This document shows positions 7,691 through 15,525 of a stretch of 17,626 nt of DNA, in pieces. Within the stretch, counting starts at the first letter, position 1. Every line of letters begins with the position of its first letter. A program made the position numbers and the translations under genes. The stretch comes from Sphingobium sp. (GTDB lineage: Bacteria > Pseudomonadota > Alphaproteobacteria > Sphingomonadales > Sphingomonadaceae): positions 1-17,626 of the forward strand of contig JAGVJS010000225.1 in the NCBI GenBank assembly GCA_020051025.1, written 5' to 3'. The notes beneath the pieces were generated by a model. The model worked only from the letters and a program-made list of their open reading frames with translations, made no database searches and was not told the DNA's origin.

Positions 7691-8179
7691 TCAGATGACG
7701 CGCCAGACCCACAGCCGGATCGATGCGGCATAGCGGGCGCCGGAACAGACGAATATGCTGCTGTTGAGCCAGTCATAAGGGCCGACCGGCGCGATGAATT
7801 CCGGCACCGTGCGGAAATAGTAAGTCGCCGGATCGACGGCGTCTCCTCCCGCCAGTCGGCGCATGACATCGGCGGGTCCATGGCGCAGGCCGCGATTGCG
7901 GATTTGAATCACCGCGCCGTCCTGCGTTTCGATCGCATAGGTGGCGTCCGCCACCGTCACCCCGTCCGACCGCAACAACTGCCAGTCGCTGCCACCGCTT
8001 AGGATGCGGCCATGAATGCGCGGCCCTTCCACCAGCCCCGCCAGAATAGGGATGATCCGCCGGCTGCCGTCGGGCGTCCGGCCCATCTGCACCGGATCGG
8101 CCAGATCGGCGCTTGCCGTATAGACGAATTCCAGCCCAGGTCGGATGGCATCGGTTGGCACGTGGTCGTCAGCCATCAT
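7691..8179 (-). CDS. DUF3237 family protein
   Basis: 161-162 residues. Matches the DUF3237 pattern: LEFVYTASADL (16-26), TPDGSRRIIPI (35-45), GLVEGPR and GGSDWQLLRSDG (48-73), and a C-terminal block YYFRT.PEF.....YDWLN.SIFV..G (about 120-147). The family forms a small lipocalin-like barrel in predictions and has no established reaction; members often occur beside catabolic enzymes. No signal peptide, so cytoplasmic. The ATG at 8179 (or the adjacent one) follows a strong purine-rich site GGAGGAGAAGG. It is the last gene of the TonB-receptor/TfdA-like operon, 16 bases after the kinase stop, and converges with putR across 57 bases with no evident terminator. Confidence 0.85.
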   Translation of the reverse strand: MMADDHVPTDAIRPGLEFVYTASADLADPVQMGRTPDGSRRIIPILAGLVEGPRIHGRILSGGSDWQLLRSDGVTVADATYAIETQDGAVIQIRNRGLRHGPADVMRRLAGGDAVDPATYYFRTVPEFIAPVGPYDWLNSSIFVCSGARYAASIRLWVWRVI

Positions 8180-8195
8180 CCTTCTCCTCCCGTCA

Positions 8196-9068
8196 TCACA
8201 ATCCCCTGCCGGCCATTATATTCTGCTGCGCATCCAGTTGCAGCAGCACATCCGCACGACCCGGCAAATCGGCAAACATAAGACGGGTCAACCGCTCATA
8301 ATGGCCGACGAACCGCCGCACCGCTTCATCGTTCATGATGCCCGGCGCATCCGGCTTGGCGGCCCGCAGCTTATGTTCCTGCAATAAGCGGTTTTGCAGC
8401 ACATGATCGAAAGAGGGGGGCTTGAGCATCACCAGATGATCGATGGCGGCAAACCATTGCGCATAGGCAGACCGAAGCGCGGAGTTCACATGAGCGCGCC
8501 AGATGCCTTCCGCATCCTCCTCCGCCTCCAGTGCATTCAGCGGCTCGGCAAGGACAGCGGCATGCTGAGGGCGCGCGCCCACGCACCAGCCTTCAAACAG
8601 GATGACATCGACCGGCCCACTATGACGATGCCATTGCGCCTCGGGCAGTTGATCGTCCAGCGCCTTGCTGAAGCGCGGGATCGCCGCATCGCGCCCTGCC
8701 GCCAGATCGCGCAACAGGGCGATGCCTCGATCGACATCATGCGTCCCCGGAACGCCCCGCGTACGGAACAGCGGATGCACGTCCCGCGCCATACGTTCAC
8801 GCGCCTGCAACGGCAGATACAGGTCATCGATCGCTACTGTCACAGCCGACAGCCCCTGTTCGGGCAACAGCGCATTCTGCAGGAAATGGCAGAGCGTCGA
8901 TTTCCCGCTGCCCTGCGCCCCATTGATGCCGACGATGATCGTGCGGTCGGCAGACTCACGCCATTGCCCGATCCGCCACGCAAGGGGCCGCCACCAGCGA
9001 TCGACCATGTCGCGGTAGGACAGCGGCAACCGCTCCTGCGCGATAAGCTGGTCGACCGCCATGGACAT
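8196..9068 (-). CDS. D-glycerate 3-kinase-like P-loop kinase
   Basis: 290 residues. Walker A is GINGAQGSGKST (47-58). Further blocks match the plant-type glycerate 3-kinase (GLYK; yeast Tda10-related) family rather than uridine kinase: IDDLY (80-84), RGVPGTHD (104-111), PRFSKALDDQ (131-140) and VILFEGWCVG (155-164). The expected reaction is ATP + D-glycerate to 3-phosphoglycerate, in the cytoplasm. The ATG at 9068 shares its A with the TAA stop of the preceding hydroxyacid dehydrogenase gene (TAATG), so the two proteins are probably translationally coupled. Dehydrogenase plus glycerate kinase is the standard route from hydroxypyruvate to lower glycolysis. A second ATG two codons in (9062) is possible. 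Confidence 0.85.
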   Translation of the reverse strand: MSMAVDQLIAQERLPLSYRDMVDRWWRPLAWRIGQWRESADRTIIVGINGAQGSGKSTLCHFLQNALLPEQGLSAVTVAIDDLYLPLQARERMARDVHPLFRTRGVPGTHDVDRGIALLRDLAAGRDAAIPRFSKALDDQLPEAQWHRHSGPVDVILFEGWCVGARPQHAAVLAEPLNALEAEEDAEGIWRAHVNSALRSAYAQWFAAIDHLVMLKPPSFDHVLQNRLLQEHKLRAAKPDAPGIMNDEAVRRFVGHYERLTRLMFADLPGRADVLLQLDAQQNIMAGRGL

Positions 9069-10039
9069 TACAGCCGGTCCTGCGGCGTACGGCCTTCATG
9101 CCAGTCGTTCAGATTGGCCAGCGCGCGCAGGCCCATCGCCTCCCGCGTCTCCAGCGTCGCGCTGCCCAGATGCGGCAGCAGGACCGTGTGGGGCGCATCG
9201 CGCAAGCGTTGGGACAGATGCGGTTCGCCCACGAAGACGTCCAGCCCCGCCCCGCCGATCCGCCCGGCTTCCAACGCGTCGACCAGTGCCGCTTCATCCA
9301 CCACATCGCCGCGAGCCGTATTGATCAGGATCGCGTGGCGCTGCATCCGGGCCAGTATCTGCGCATCGATGATATTGCGGGTTTCGGCGCCGCCGGGAAT
9401 GTGTAGCGATACGACATCGGATAGTGCGACCATCTCCGCCAGCGACCCGACATAGCGGGCGTCCAGCCTCTCCACGACCTCCGCCGCACCGGGACGCCGC
9501 GAAAAATAGACGATCTCCATACCAAAGCCGAAACGTGCGCGCTCCGCCATGGCCTGCGCGATCCGACCGAAGCCGACCAGCCCCAAAGTCTTGCCGCGCA
9601 GACCCGTGCCCAGCAAATGGGTCGGGCGCCATCCGGTCCATTGCCCGGCCCGCAATTCCCGCTCGCCTTCCCCCGCGCGCCGCGACGTCATCAGCATCAG
9701 GGTGATGGCAATATCCGCCGTCGCATCGGTCAGAACGCCCGGCGTGTTGGTCACGATCAACCCCGCCGCGCGCGCCACCGCCAGATCGATATGCTCGAAT
9801 CCCGCACCATAATTGGCGATGATGCTGGCCCGTCGCCCTTCCACGCCGATGATGTCGGCGGTCAACCGGTCAGTGATGGTCGGGCAAATCGCGTCATAAT
9901 CCCGCATCGCGTCCGCCAGCGCTTCGGGCGTCAGCGGGCTGTCGGCGGAATTGAAGGTCGCGTCATAGCGTTCAGCGATCAGCGCTTCGACCCGGTCGGG
10001 CCATTTGCGCGTCACCAATATCCGGGGTCTGTCAGCCAT
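9068..10039 (-). CDS. D-isomer-specific 2-hydroxyacid dehydrogenase (glyoxylate/hydroxypyruvate reductase type)
   Basis: 323 residues from the chosen ATG. The Rossmann signature GLVGFGRIA lies at about 153-161. The catalytic set of the family is visible: Arg in INTARGDVVDE (about 243), Glu in VFVGEP (about 272) and His in LLPHLGSAT (about 290). The NYGAGFEHID and TNTPGVLTDATADIA blocks are those of glyoxylate/hydroxypyruvate reductases. Expected reaction: hydroxypyruvate to D-glycerate, or glyoxylate to glycolate, with NAD(P)H. The frame also allows a GTG at 10048 directly after the dioxygenase stop, but the ATG at 10039 is preferred because GAGTGG lies 5 bases before it while the GTG lacks a ribosome site. 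The stop overlaps the kinase start by one base. Exact substrate uncertain; the kinase next door favours hydroxypyruvate. Confidence 0.88.
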   Translation of the reverse strand: MADRPRILVTRKWPDRVEALIAERYDATFNSADSPLTPEALADAMRDYDAICPTITDRLTADIIGVEGRRASIIANYGAGFEHIDLAVARAAGLIVTNTPGVLTDATADIAITLMLMTSRRAGEGERELRAGQWTGWRPTHLLGTGLRGKTLGLVGFGRIAQAMAERARFGFGMEIVYFSRRPGAAEVVERLDARYVGSLAEMVALSDVVSLHIPGGAETRNIIDAQILARMQRHAILINTARGDVVDEAALVDALEAGRIGGAGLDVFVGEPHLSQRLRDAPHTVLLPHLGSATLETREAMGLRALANLNDWHEGRTPQDRL

Positions 10040-10048
10040 CGCAACCAC

Positions 10049-10963
10049 TCAGTTCGCGGGATTGGACGTCTGGAAATAGGCCGTGAACGGATCATCGGCC
10101 TGTTCCGGCGCATCGCCTTCGCGTACCGTCGTCCGGCGCATGTCGCGCCGCTCGTTGAAGATGTCGAAATCGCCGCCCCGATGCATAGTCGCCAGATTGT
10201 CCCAGATGACCAGATCCCCCGGCTGGTAAGAAACACCGAAACTATATTGCGGCTGGGTCGCGAATTCGATCAGATATTTGATGAGCGCGCGCCCTTCCTC
10301 GCGCAGCATTCCCACCACATCCATTGCATGGCTGCCGATATAGATGGCGGTCCGCCCGGTCGCCTCCTGCGGCATGATCATCGGCTGGCGCGCCTTGGGA
10401 CGGGCGTCAATCTCCTCCTCCGTGATCGGAAAGCCCGCCAGCATGCGCGAATACCAGAGCGAATGTTCTGCCTCATGCGTTGCAATCTTTTCCCGAATAT
10501 CTGCCGGCAAATCCTCATAGGCGGATCGCATATCTGCGAAATAGGTCAGCCCGCCCTCCTGGGGCACTTCATAGGCGAGCAGCAACGAATAGGCTGATCG
10601 CATTTCCATGAACGAGGAATCGGTATGCCACAGCCGATCCCCCTTCTTGTGCAGCACCATATTTTCATCGACCAATATGTCGCCCGCCGGGGTCAGGTTG
10701 CTGGCGTCGAATATCTCCGGCGTATCGGGATGGCGGCGCGGCCTGTTCTTCACCGCTGGCGCGGTTTCGAGATGGCCGAAATGGCGGCTGAAGGCGACAT
10801 GGGCCGCATTGTCGAACCCGGTCCCGCGCAGGACGCACACGCCCCATTGGTCCATGGCATCCTTGATCGCGGCAAAATCGGCATCGCTCAGCGGCCGACT
10901 GACGTCGATGCCGGAAATTTCGGCGCCAAAGCGCGGGGTGATGGGGGTAGCGGTCAAAGCCAT
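10049..10963 (-). CDS. TfdA-like Fe(II)/2-oxoglutarate-dependent dioxygenase
   Basis: 304 residues, normal length for the TauD/TfdA family. Iron ligands: His113 and Asp115 in LWHTDSSF, and His261 in ATMHRGGDFD; the 2-oxoglutarate-binding arginine is in the RRDMRRTTV block (272-280). The stretches YSLL.A..VP..GG.T.FADMRSAYEDLP (125-153), AEHSLWYSR (165-173) and ATQ.....V.Y..GDLVIWDN (235-256) resemble 2,4-dichlorophenoxyacetate dioxygenase TfdA more than taurine dioxygenase TauD. TfdA hydroxylates the carbon between ether oxygen and carboxylate, giving phenol and glyoxylate. The ATG follows AAGGA at 7 bases and lies 14 bases after the transporter stop. No sulfonate genes are nearby, which argues against taurine. 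Substrate unknown; a related ether acid is inferred. Confidence 0.9.
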   Translation of the reverse strand: MALTATPITPRFGAEISGIDVSRPLSDADFAAIKDAMDQWGVCVLRGTGFDNAAHVAFSRHFGHLETAPAVKNRPRRHPDTPEIFDASNLTPAGDILVDENMVLHKKGDRLWHTDSSFMEMRSAYSLLLAYEVPQEGGLTYFADMRSAYEDLPADIREKIATHEAEHSLWYSRMLAGFPITEEEIDARPKARQPMIMPQEATGRTAIYIGSHAMDVVGMLREEGRALIKYLIEFATQPQYSFGVSYQPGDLVIWDNLATMHRGGDFDIFNERRDMRRTTVREGDAPEQADDPFTAYFQTSNPAN

Positions 10964-10977
10964 GTACTGTTCCTTAT

Positions 10978-12396
10978 TTACGGCTTGGTCGTCGCAGCAT
11001 GCGCCGGAAGGACGACATTTTCAGGGGGAATGGGGTTTGATGCCGCGCTCCCCCTGCCGACACGGGCAAGCAGGATCAGCGACACGGCGGAGAGCAGGGG
11101 CGTAACCGCCAGCAATACGAATAACAGGCGCGGCGGCATGTGCACCGCCAGCAGATAGCCACCAAGCAACGGCGCGAAGATGGAGCCGATCTTGGCGATC
11201 GATGTCGCCCATCCTGCACCATTCGCGCGGATCGCGCTGGGATAGAAGAGGCCGGCGATGGAGTGCATGCCAAAATGGGTGCCGCTGATCATCGCCATGC
11301 TGAGCAGGGAAAAGACGGCCAGTCCCTGCAACGACACCGGCGCCAGTCCCATGAACAGCAACAACGGTGCCGCCAGCATCGGATAGAGGGCGATCGCGAT
11401 CGGGCCGAACCGGTCCGTGAAACGCATCAGCGCCAGCCCGGCGATCGATCCGCCGATCGAACTGACCGACATGATCATTGCAGCCTGTGTCCGGGTGAAA
11501 CCGACATCTTCAAAGATGATCGGACCCCAGTTTGACTTGAAATAGACGGCCATGGAACTGCCGATATAAGCCAACCAGAGCAAGCTGGTGATCGGGCGCA
11601 GATCACCCTGGAACAGGGTCGCGATGCGGAAATCCTGCTTTGCCGACGCCGCCATTTCGTCGGCAACGACGAACCGGTCCTGCGCTTGCGCGTCCAGCCC
11701 CGGCTCCAGCGCGTTCAAGGCGCTGGCGATCTTTTCCGGCGCGCGCCCCTTCACCGTCAGATAGCGCGCGGATTCGGGCAGCAACGCCATCAGCAGCGGA
11801 ACGAGCAGCAGCGTTGCTGCACCAGCCAGCAAGAAGACCGACTGCCAGCCATGATGCGGCGCAAGCCAGACCGTCACCGGCCCGGCGACCACGCCGCCCA
11901 GCGTATAACCCATCATAATGATAGTGACGACGGTTGCCCGGTAACGGCCCGGCACATATTCGATATTGAGCGCCCAGGCGAGCGGCATCAATCCACCCAG
12001 CGCCACCCCGTTCAGGAAACGAAGCAGCAGCAGGGCCTGCATGTCCGGGGCAAACGCCATCACCATGCCAGTCGCGCCGAAAGCCGCGACCGACGCAATA
12101 ATGATCGGGCGGCGGCCATGACGATCGCCCAGCCAGCCGAACGCGATACCGCCCAACATCGCCCCAAACACACCGGTGGCAAATAATTCGCCGAGCGAAA
12201 TGGCGTCCGCCCCGAACCCGTCGCGCAGATAGGGGGCGACGAACGAGATGACGAGCATGTCGAAGCCGTCCAGAAAGGTGACGGCCCATGACAGCAGCAC
12301 CAGACGGATTACGAAGCGGTTGATTCTCTGACGCTCGATCACGGCCGTCACGTCGATCGTGATGGGTGGCGACACATTCAGGGCGGTTGCCGTCAT
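10978..12396 (-). CDS. MFS transporter, aromatic acid:H+ symporter (AAHS)-like
   Basis: 472 residues, about 12 membrane segments. The first helix carries LDGFDM (42-47), matching the DGFD motif of AAHS members such as PcaK, and the loop after helix 2 carries GWLGDRHGRR (87-96), the MFS motif A; R..NG.ALGG (125-135) and PESARYL follow. AAHS proteins import hydroxylated or simple aromatic carboxylates with protons across the inner membrane; here the substrate is presumably the one handled by the TonB receptor and dioxygenase. The ATG at 12396 is preceded by GGGAG at 7 bases and lies 23 bases after the receptor stop. Tail residues 445-472 are hydrophilic and cytoplasmic. Confidence 0.88.
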   Translation of the reverse strand: MTATALNVSPPITIDVTAVIERQRINRFVIRLVLLSWAVTFLDGFDMLVISFVAPYLRDGFGADAISLGELFATGVFGAMLGGIAFGWLGDRHGRRPIIIASVAAFGATGMVMAFAPDMQALLLLRFLNGVALGGLMPLAWALNIEYVPGRYRATVVTIIMMGYTLGGVVAGPVTVWLAPHHGWQSVFLLAGAATLLLVPLLMALLPESARYLTVKGRAPEKIASALNALEPGLDAQAQDRFVVADEMAASAKQDFRIATLFQGDLRPITSLLWLAYIGSSMAVYFKSNWGPIIFEDVGFTRTQAAMIMSVSSIGGSIAGLALMRFTDRFGPIAIALYPMLAAPLLLFMGLAPVSLQGLAVFSLLSMAMISGTHFGMHSIAGLFYPSAIRANGAGWATSIAKIGSIFAPLLGGYLLAVHMPPRLLFVLLAVTPLLSAVSLILLARVGRGSAASNPIPPENVVLPAHAATTKP

Positions 12397-12419
12397 CTCC
12401 TGTCTCCCGATATCGGTCT

Positions 12420-15335
12420 TCAGCCGCCGAAATGGAAGCGGGCGCCGACCTTGAACGCGCGACCGACGGGATCGAACAATATCTGGTTGGTGCCGCCCGA
12501 CGGGCCGGGCATGGCGGGCGGATCGCGATCCAGCAGATTATTGACCGTCGCGAACAGCTGGAAAGTGCGGCCATTGCCCGTATCGATATTCACCCGCGCC
12601 GTCATGTCGAGATAGAAGCGGCTGGGCACGCGGTTATTGTCCACACTGTTCGGATTAGTGATGGCATAGCCATCCTGATCCGGGCCGATGAAATTGGTCC
12701 AGTAGATGCCCGATGGGATATAGCGGCCATGGCCGGTCAACTGGAATTTGCCTACGGTCCAGGTCAGCACGCCATCCAGCACATAATCAGGCACGCCCGC
12801 GATCGTCCCGGTGCGCTGTCCCGTCTGCCCCGCACGGTCGACCGCGCCCAGCGAATCCACGGTGGTCAGATTATTGGTGATATTGGCGATCAGCTGTGCA
12901 TTGAGGTCGCCCAGCTTGCCGATCGGCTGGCGATACTGAAGTTCGATATCGTAACCGCTCGTCTTGAGCGCATTGGAATTGAGGATAACGTCGCGCACTT
13001 CCAATATCTGGCCGTCCGCATCGCGGGTGATCTGGCTACAGAAGGCGGTCGCCCCTTGCGCGCAACGATTGACCAGCGTCTGCGCGCCCAGTGCGCCGAT
13101 CGCATCGGCCACCTTGATATTATAATAGTCCACCGACAGGCGCATGCGCTGCAAGATGCCATGGCGTGGCGCGATGACGAAGCCGGCGGTCCAGCTATCC
13201 GCCTTTTCGACGGACAGGTCAGGGTTTGATCCGGTGACGACGAAGGGGTTGGTCTGCAACCCGCCATTCAGCGGATCGGACAGGCCGATCGACCGGAGCG
13301 TCTGCGGCCCGAACAGCTCGAAGATATTGGGCGCGCGAATGTCGCGCGACCGCGTGCCGCGCAGCCGGACGCCTTCCACCGGTTCATAGACCAGACCCGC
13401 CTTCCAGGTCGTGACCGATCCCGTCGTGCTATAATGGGTCCGGCGGATCGCGCCATTCAGGTCAAGCGCATAGCCGACTGCGGAATCCTTCAGCACCGGC
13501 ACGGCGATTTCGCCAAAGACTTCCTTCACCGTCACCCCGCCCGACAGCGACGACCCGTTGAGCGAGTAAAAGCCATTGGCCGCCGAAATCGGGTCGGCCG
13601 ATCCGTCCACCGTATCCCGGCGATATTCCGCGCCGACCGCTACCGTCACCGCCCCGGCGGGAAGGTCCAGCACTTGTCCGCGCAGGTCCACGCCCGCGAC
13701 ATGCTGTTCATTGACCGTATGCTGGAACCCGTTGCCGGTGATATAATCGACGGCCGCCTGGCTATAGCGCCCTTCGCCAAAGGGGTTGAAGGCGACGCAG
13801 GCGGGATCGTCATTCGCGCTGCTCGCATCGGCATTCACGCGGCACACCGTCTGGCCGCCCGATTGCACCGCATCGACCGCCTTCAGCAAATTCGCCTGAT
13901 TGACCAGATTGGTGGCCCGCTGGGTGAAGTTTGTGCGGCCATATTGATAGAAGCCGCTGACCGTCCATGTGTCACTCAGCCGCGCTTCGATGCCTGCGAC
14001 CCCGCGATAGGTTTCCGTCGTCGACGTCGCCCGGCCAGGGCCAAGGTCGAACGCCGCTTTGCCAAGGATGAAGGAGGCAACGCCATTGGCGTCCATCGCC
14101 GACGCGACGGAGGCCGGGATGAACGGATTGTCCCGCTTGATCCGCCCCATCAGCGTACCGTTGAAATCGCGGAAGATCGCGCCATCGACCGTGCCCTTCA
14201 CCCGGCCATAGGAAACATCGGCAGTGAGCGTCACATCGTCGGTCAGTTCGGCAGTCAGCGCGCCATAGGAGGACACACGTTCCAGCGGCACCTTGAGCCG
14301 CAGCGCGGAAATGAAGCCGTTGCGCCCCTGCCCTTCCCCACCCAGCATGAATAATGGCCCCACCAACGTACCATATTGGAATTGCCCCGGCGTCCCGTCG
14401 GCCAGGAATTTGGTGCCGCGCAACGGGTCGGTCGCCGTCGTGCCGATCACCTGTCCCGCCGCATTATAGGATCGGTTGATCAGCCCGCCCGGCGTCATCG
14501 TCGATGTGTTGACACCCCCGACGATCAGATTGGCGGGCAGTCCGCCCGCGCCCGGCGTGTTACCCAGGATCAGCGTCTGGCTGTCGCACCAGCTGCGAGT
14601 GGTGCAATTGCCCAGCCCGTCCAGCTTTTCATATTCGACCGCGCCGATCACATGCACCCGGTCGCCCAGGCTCATCCCGCCGGACAGGCTGGCGAACAGA
14701 TTGCCGTCGTCGCCGCGCTGCGACATGCCGGCGGTAAATTCACCGTCCAGCCCCTGCTTCTTGCGGTCGAGGACGAAGTTTACGACCCCCGCGACGGCAT
14801 CCGACCCATAAGCCGCAGACGCGCCGCCGGTCACGACATCGACCGTACGCAGCAGGGATGACGGGATCAGGTTTGTATCGACCGACCCTTGCACGGTGCT
14901 GGGCACAAAGCGCTTGCCATCGACGAGCACCAGCGTCCGTTGGGGATCAAGTCCGCGCAAGTCGAGCAGCCGCGCGCCGATATTGCCGCCCAGATTGGCC
15001 TGCGCCGCAGGACCGCTCGACGCCCGGAAGCTGGGCAGCTGGTTCAACGCTTCGCCGACATTGTTGATGCCCAGCGCGTCCAGCCGTTCCGCCCCGATCG
15101 AGGTGACGGGCGTGGGCGCATTGAAATTGGAGCCGAGCCGCGTGCCCGTCACGACGATATCTTGCACTGCGATAGCGACGGCAGGGAGATCGCCATCGGC
15201 AGATTGCGTCGCATGGGCCGCCTGCACCGCCGCATCATTCTGCGCGATGGCTCCCTGCTGCGCGGTCATCATGGTTGATCCGGCGATAGCCAGGACACTC
15301 GCGCTCATGCGCGTCAACTGCGTGCTCAATCGCAT
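12420..15335 (-). CDS. TonB-dependent outer-membrane receptor
   Basis: 971 residues. A signal peptide occupies about the first 32 residues (cleavage near AIAQ-N). The TonB-box region is QDIVVTGTR (about 58-66), then the plug (about 70-195) with LDLRGLDPQRTLVLVDGKRF and the VDVVTGGASAAYGSDAVAGVVNF block, then a long beta barrel with NIFELFGPQ and a C-terminal VGARFHF. The start at 15335 is chosen because GGAGAGGG lies 8 bases upstream and the signal peptide follows; the open frame back to 15407 would start inside the promoter. Such receptors actively import substrates that do not pass porins, and in sphingomonads they commonly lead catabolic operons. Odd point: the protein ends F-G-G rather than with the usual terminal aromatic residue. 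First gene of the six-gene operon. Confidence 0.93.
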   Translation of the reverse strand: MRLSTQLTRMSASVLAIAGSTMMTAQQGAIAQNDAAVQAAHATQSADGDLPAVAIAVQDIVVTGTRLGSNFNAPTPVTSIGAERLDALGINNVGEALNQLPSFRASSGPAAQANLGGNIGARLLDLRGLDPQRTLVLVDGKRFVPSTVQGSVDTNLIPSSLLRTVDVVTGGASAAYGSDAVAGVVNFVLDRKKQGLDGEFTAGMSQRGDDGNLFASLSGGMSLGDRVHVIGAVEYEKLDGLGNCTTRSWCDSQTLILGNTPGAGGLPANLIVGGVNTSTMTPGGLINRSYNAAGQVIGTTATDPLRGTKFLADGTPGQFQYGTLVGPLFMLGGEGQGRNGFISALRLKVPLERVSSYGALTAELTDDVTLTADVSYGRVKGTVDGAIFRDFNGTLMGRIKRDNPFIPASVASAMDANGVASFILGKAAFDLGPGRATSTTETYRGVAGIEARLSDTWTVSGFYQYGRTNFTQRATNLVNQANLLKAVDAVQSGGQTVCRVNADASSANDDPACVAFNPFGEGRYSQAAVDYITGNGFQHTVNEQHVAGVDLRGQVLDLPAGAVTVAVGAEYRRDTVDGSADPISAANGFYSLNGSSLSGGVTVKEVFGEIAVPVLKDSAVGYALDLNGAIRRTHYSTTGSVTTWKAGLVYEPVEGVRLRGTRSRDIRAPNIFELFGPQTLRSIGLSDPLNGGLQTNPFVVTGSNPDLSVEKADSWTAGFVIAPRHGILQRMRLSVDYYNIKVADAIGALGAQTLVNRCAQGATAFCSQITRDADGQILEVRDVILNSNALKTSGYDIELQYRQPIGKLGDLNAQLIANITNNLTTVDSLGAVDRAGQTGQRTGTIAGVPDYVLDGVLTWTVGKFQLTGHGRYIPSGIYWTNFIGPDQDGYAITNPNSVDNNRVPSRFYLDMTARVNIDTGNGRTFQLFATVNNLLDRDPPAMPGPSGGTNQILFDPVGRAFKVGARFHFGG

Positions 15336-15378
15336 CTGTCTTACCCTCTCCTGGCCTTCTGATGTGACCTCGTCGCAT

Positions 15379-15407
15379 TTTATGTATCGTGATACATATA
15401 TTGTCAA
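15379..15407 (-). promoter_or_regulatory. Sigma-70-like promoter of the TonB-receptor/TfdA-like operon
   Basis: On the minus strand a perfect TTGACA (15407-15402) is followed after 17 bases by CATAAA (15384-15379), a four-of-six match to TATAAT. The predicted start is near 15370, giving a leader of about 35 nt that contains the GGAGAGGG ribosome site. The palindrome described separately lies between and over these elements. Confidence 0.6.
15381..15398. promoter_or_regulatory. Palindromic operator, likely for the divergent MarR-family regulator
   Basis: TATGTATC (15381-15388) and GATACATA (15391-15398) are perfect reverse complements separated by GT, an 18-base palindrome of the size bound by MarR-type dimers. 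It covers the promoter spacer and part of the -10 of the receptor operon, so an occupied site would exclude RNA polymerase. The regulator gene begins 128 bases away on the other strand, which suits autoregulation. That the MarR protein binds it is inferred. Confidence 0.6.
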
Positions 15408-15525
15408 TGCCCTCTCTTTGCGCCAGAACTGACGGGGAATGGGGACTTTTGCAGTCGGCGTCGCAGGTCGCTAGGAATGAATCGCGGGATAATCCCCAGA
15501 GGTTCGCAATGGCGATAGGAATGGC

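Noticed and set aside
9617..10597. 326-codon plus-strand frame
   Set aside because: Lies across the antisense of the hydroxyacid dehydrogenase and dioxygenase genes, both with intact catalytic motifs.
10049..10963. Taurine dioxygenase (tauD)
   Set aside because: Sequence blocks resemble TfdA more than TauD, and there is no sulfonate ABC transporter or sulfur-starvation context.
11603..12574. 323-codon minus-strand frame overlapping the MFS gene
   Set aside because: Same strand but another frame; it spans the receptor-transporter junction and lacks membrane helices or motifs, while the MFS frame has both.
13434..14354. 306-codon open frame on the plus strand
   Set aside because: Antisense shadow of the TonB-dependent receptor, rich in Arg and His, no ribosome site or recognisable domain.
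15336..15407. Longer N-terminus for the TonB-dependent receptor, starting at 15407
   Set aside because: The added 24 residues are hydrophilic, precede a proper signal peptide, and lie within the predicted promoter and operator; the ATG at 15335 has a good ribosome site.
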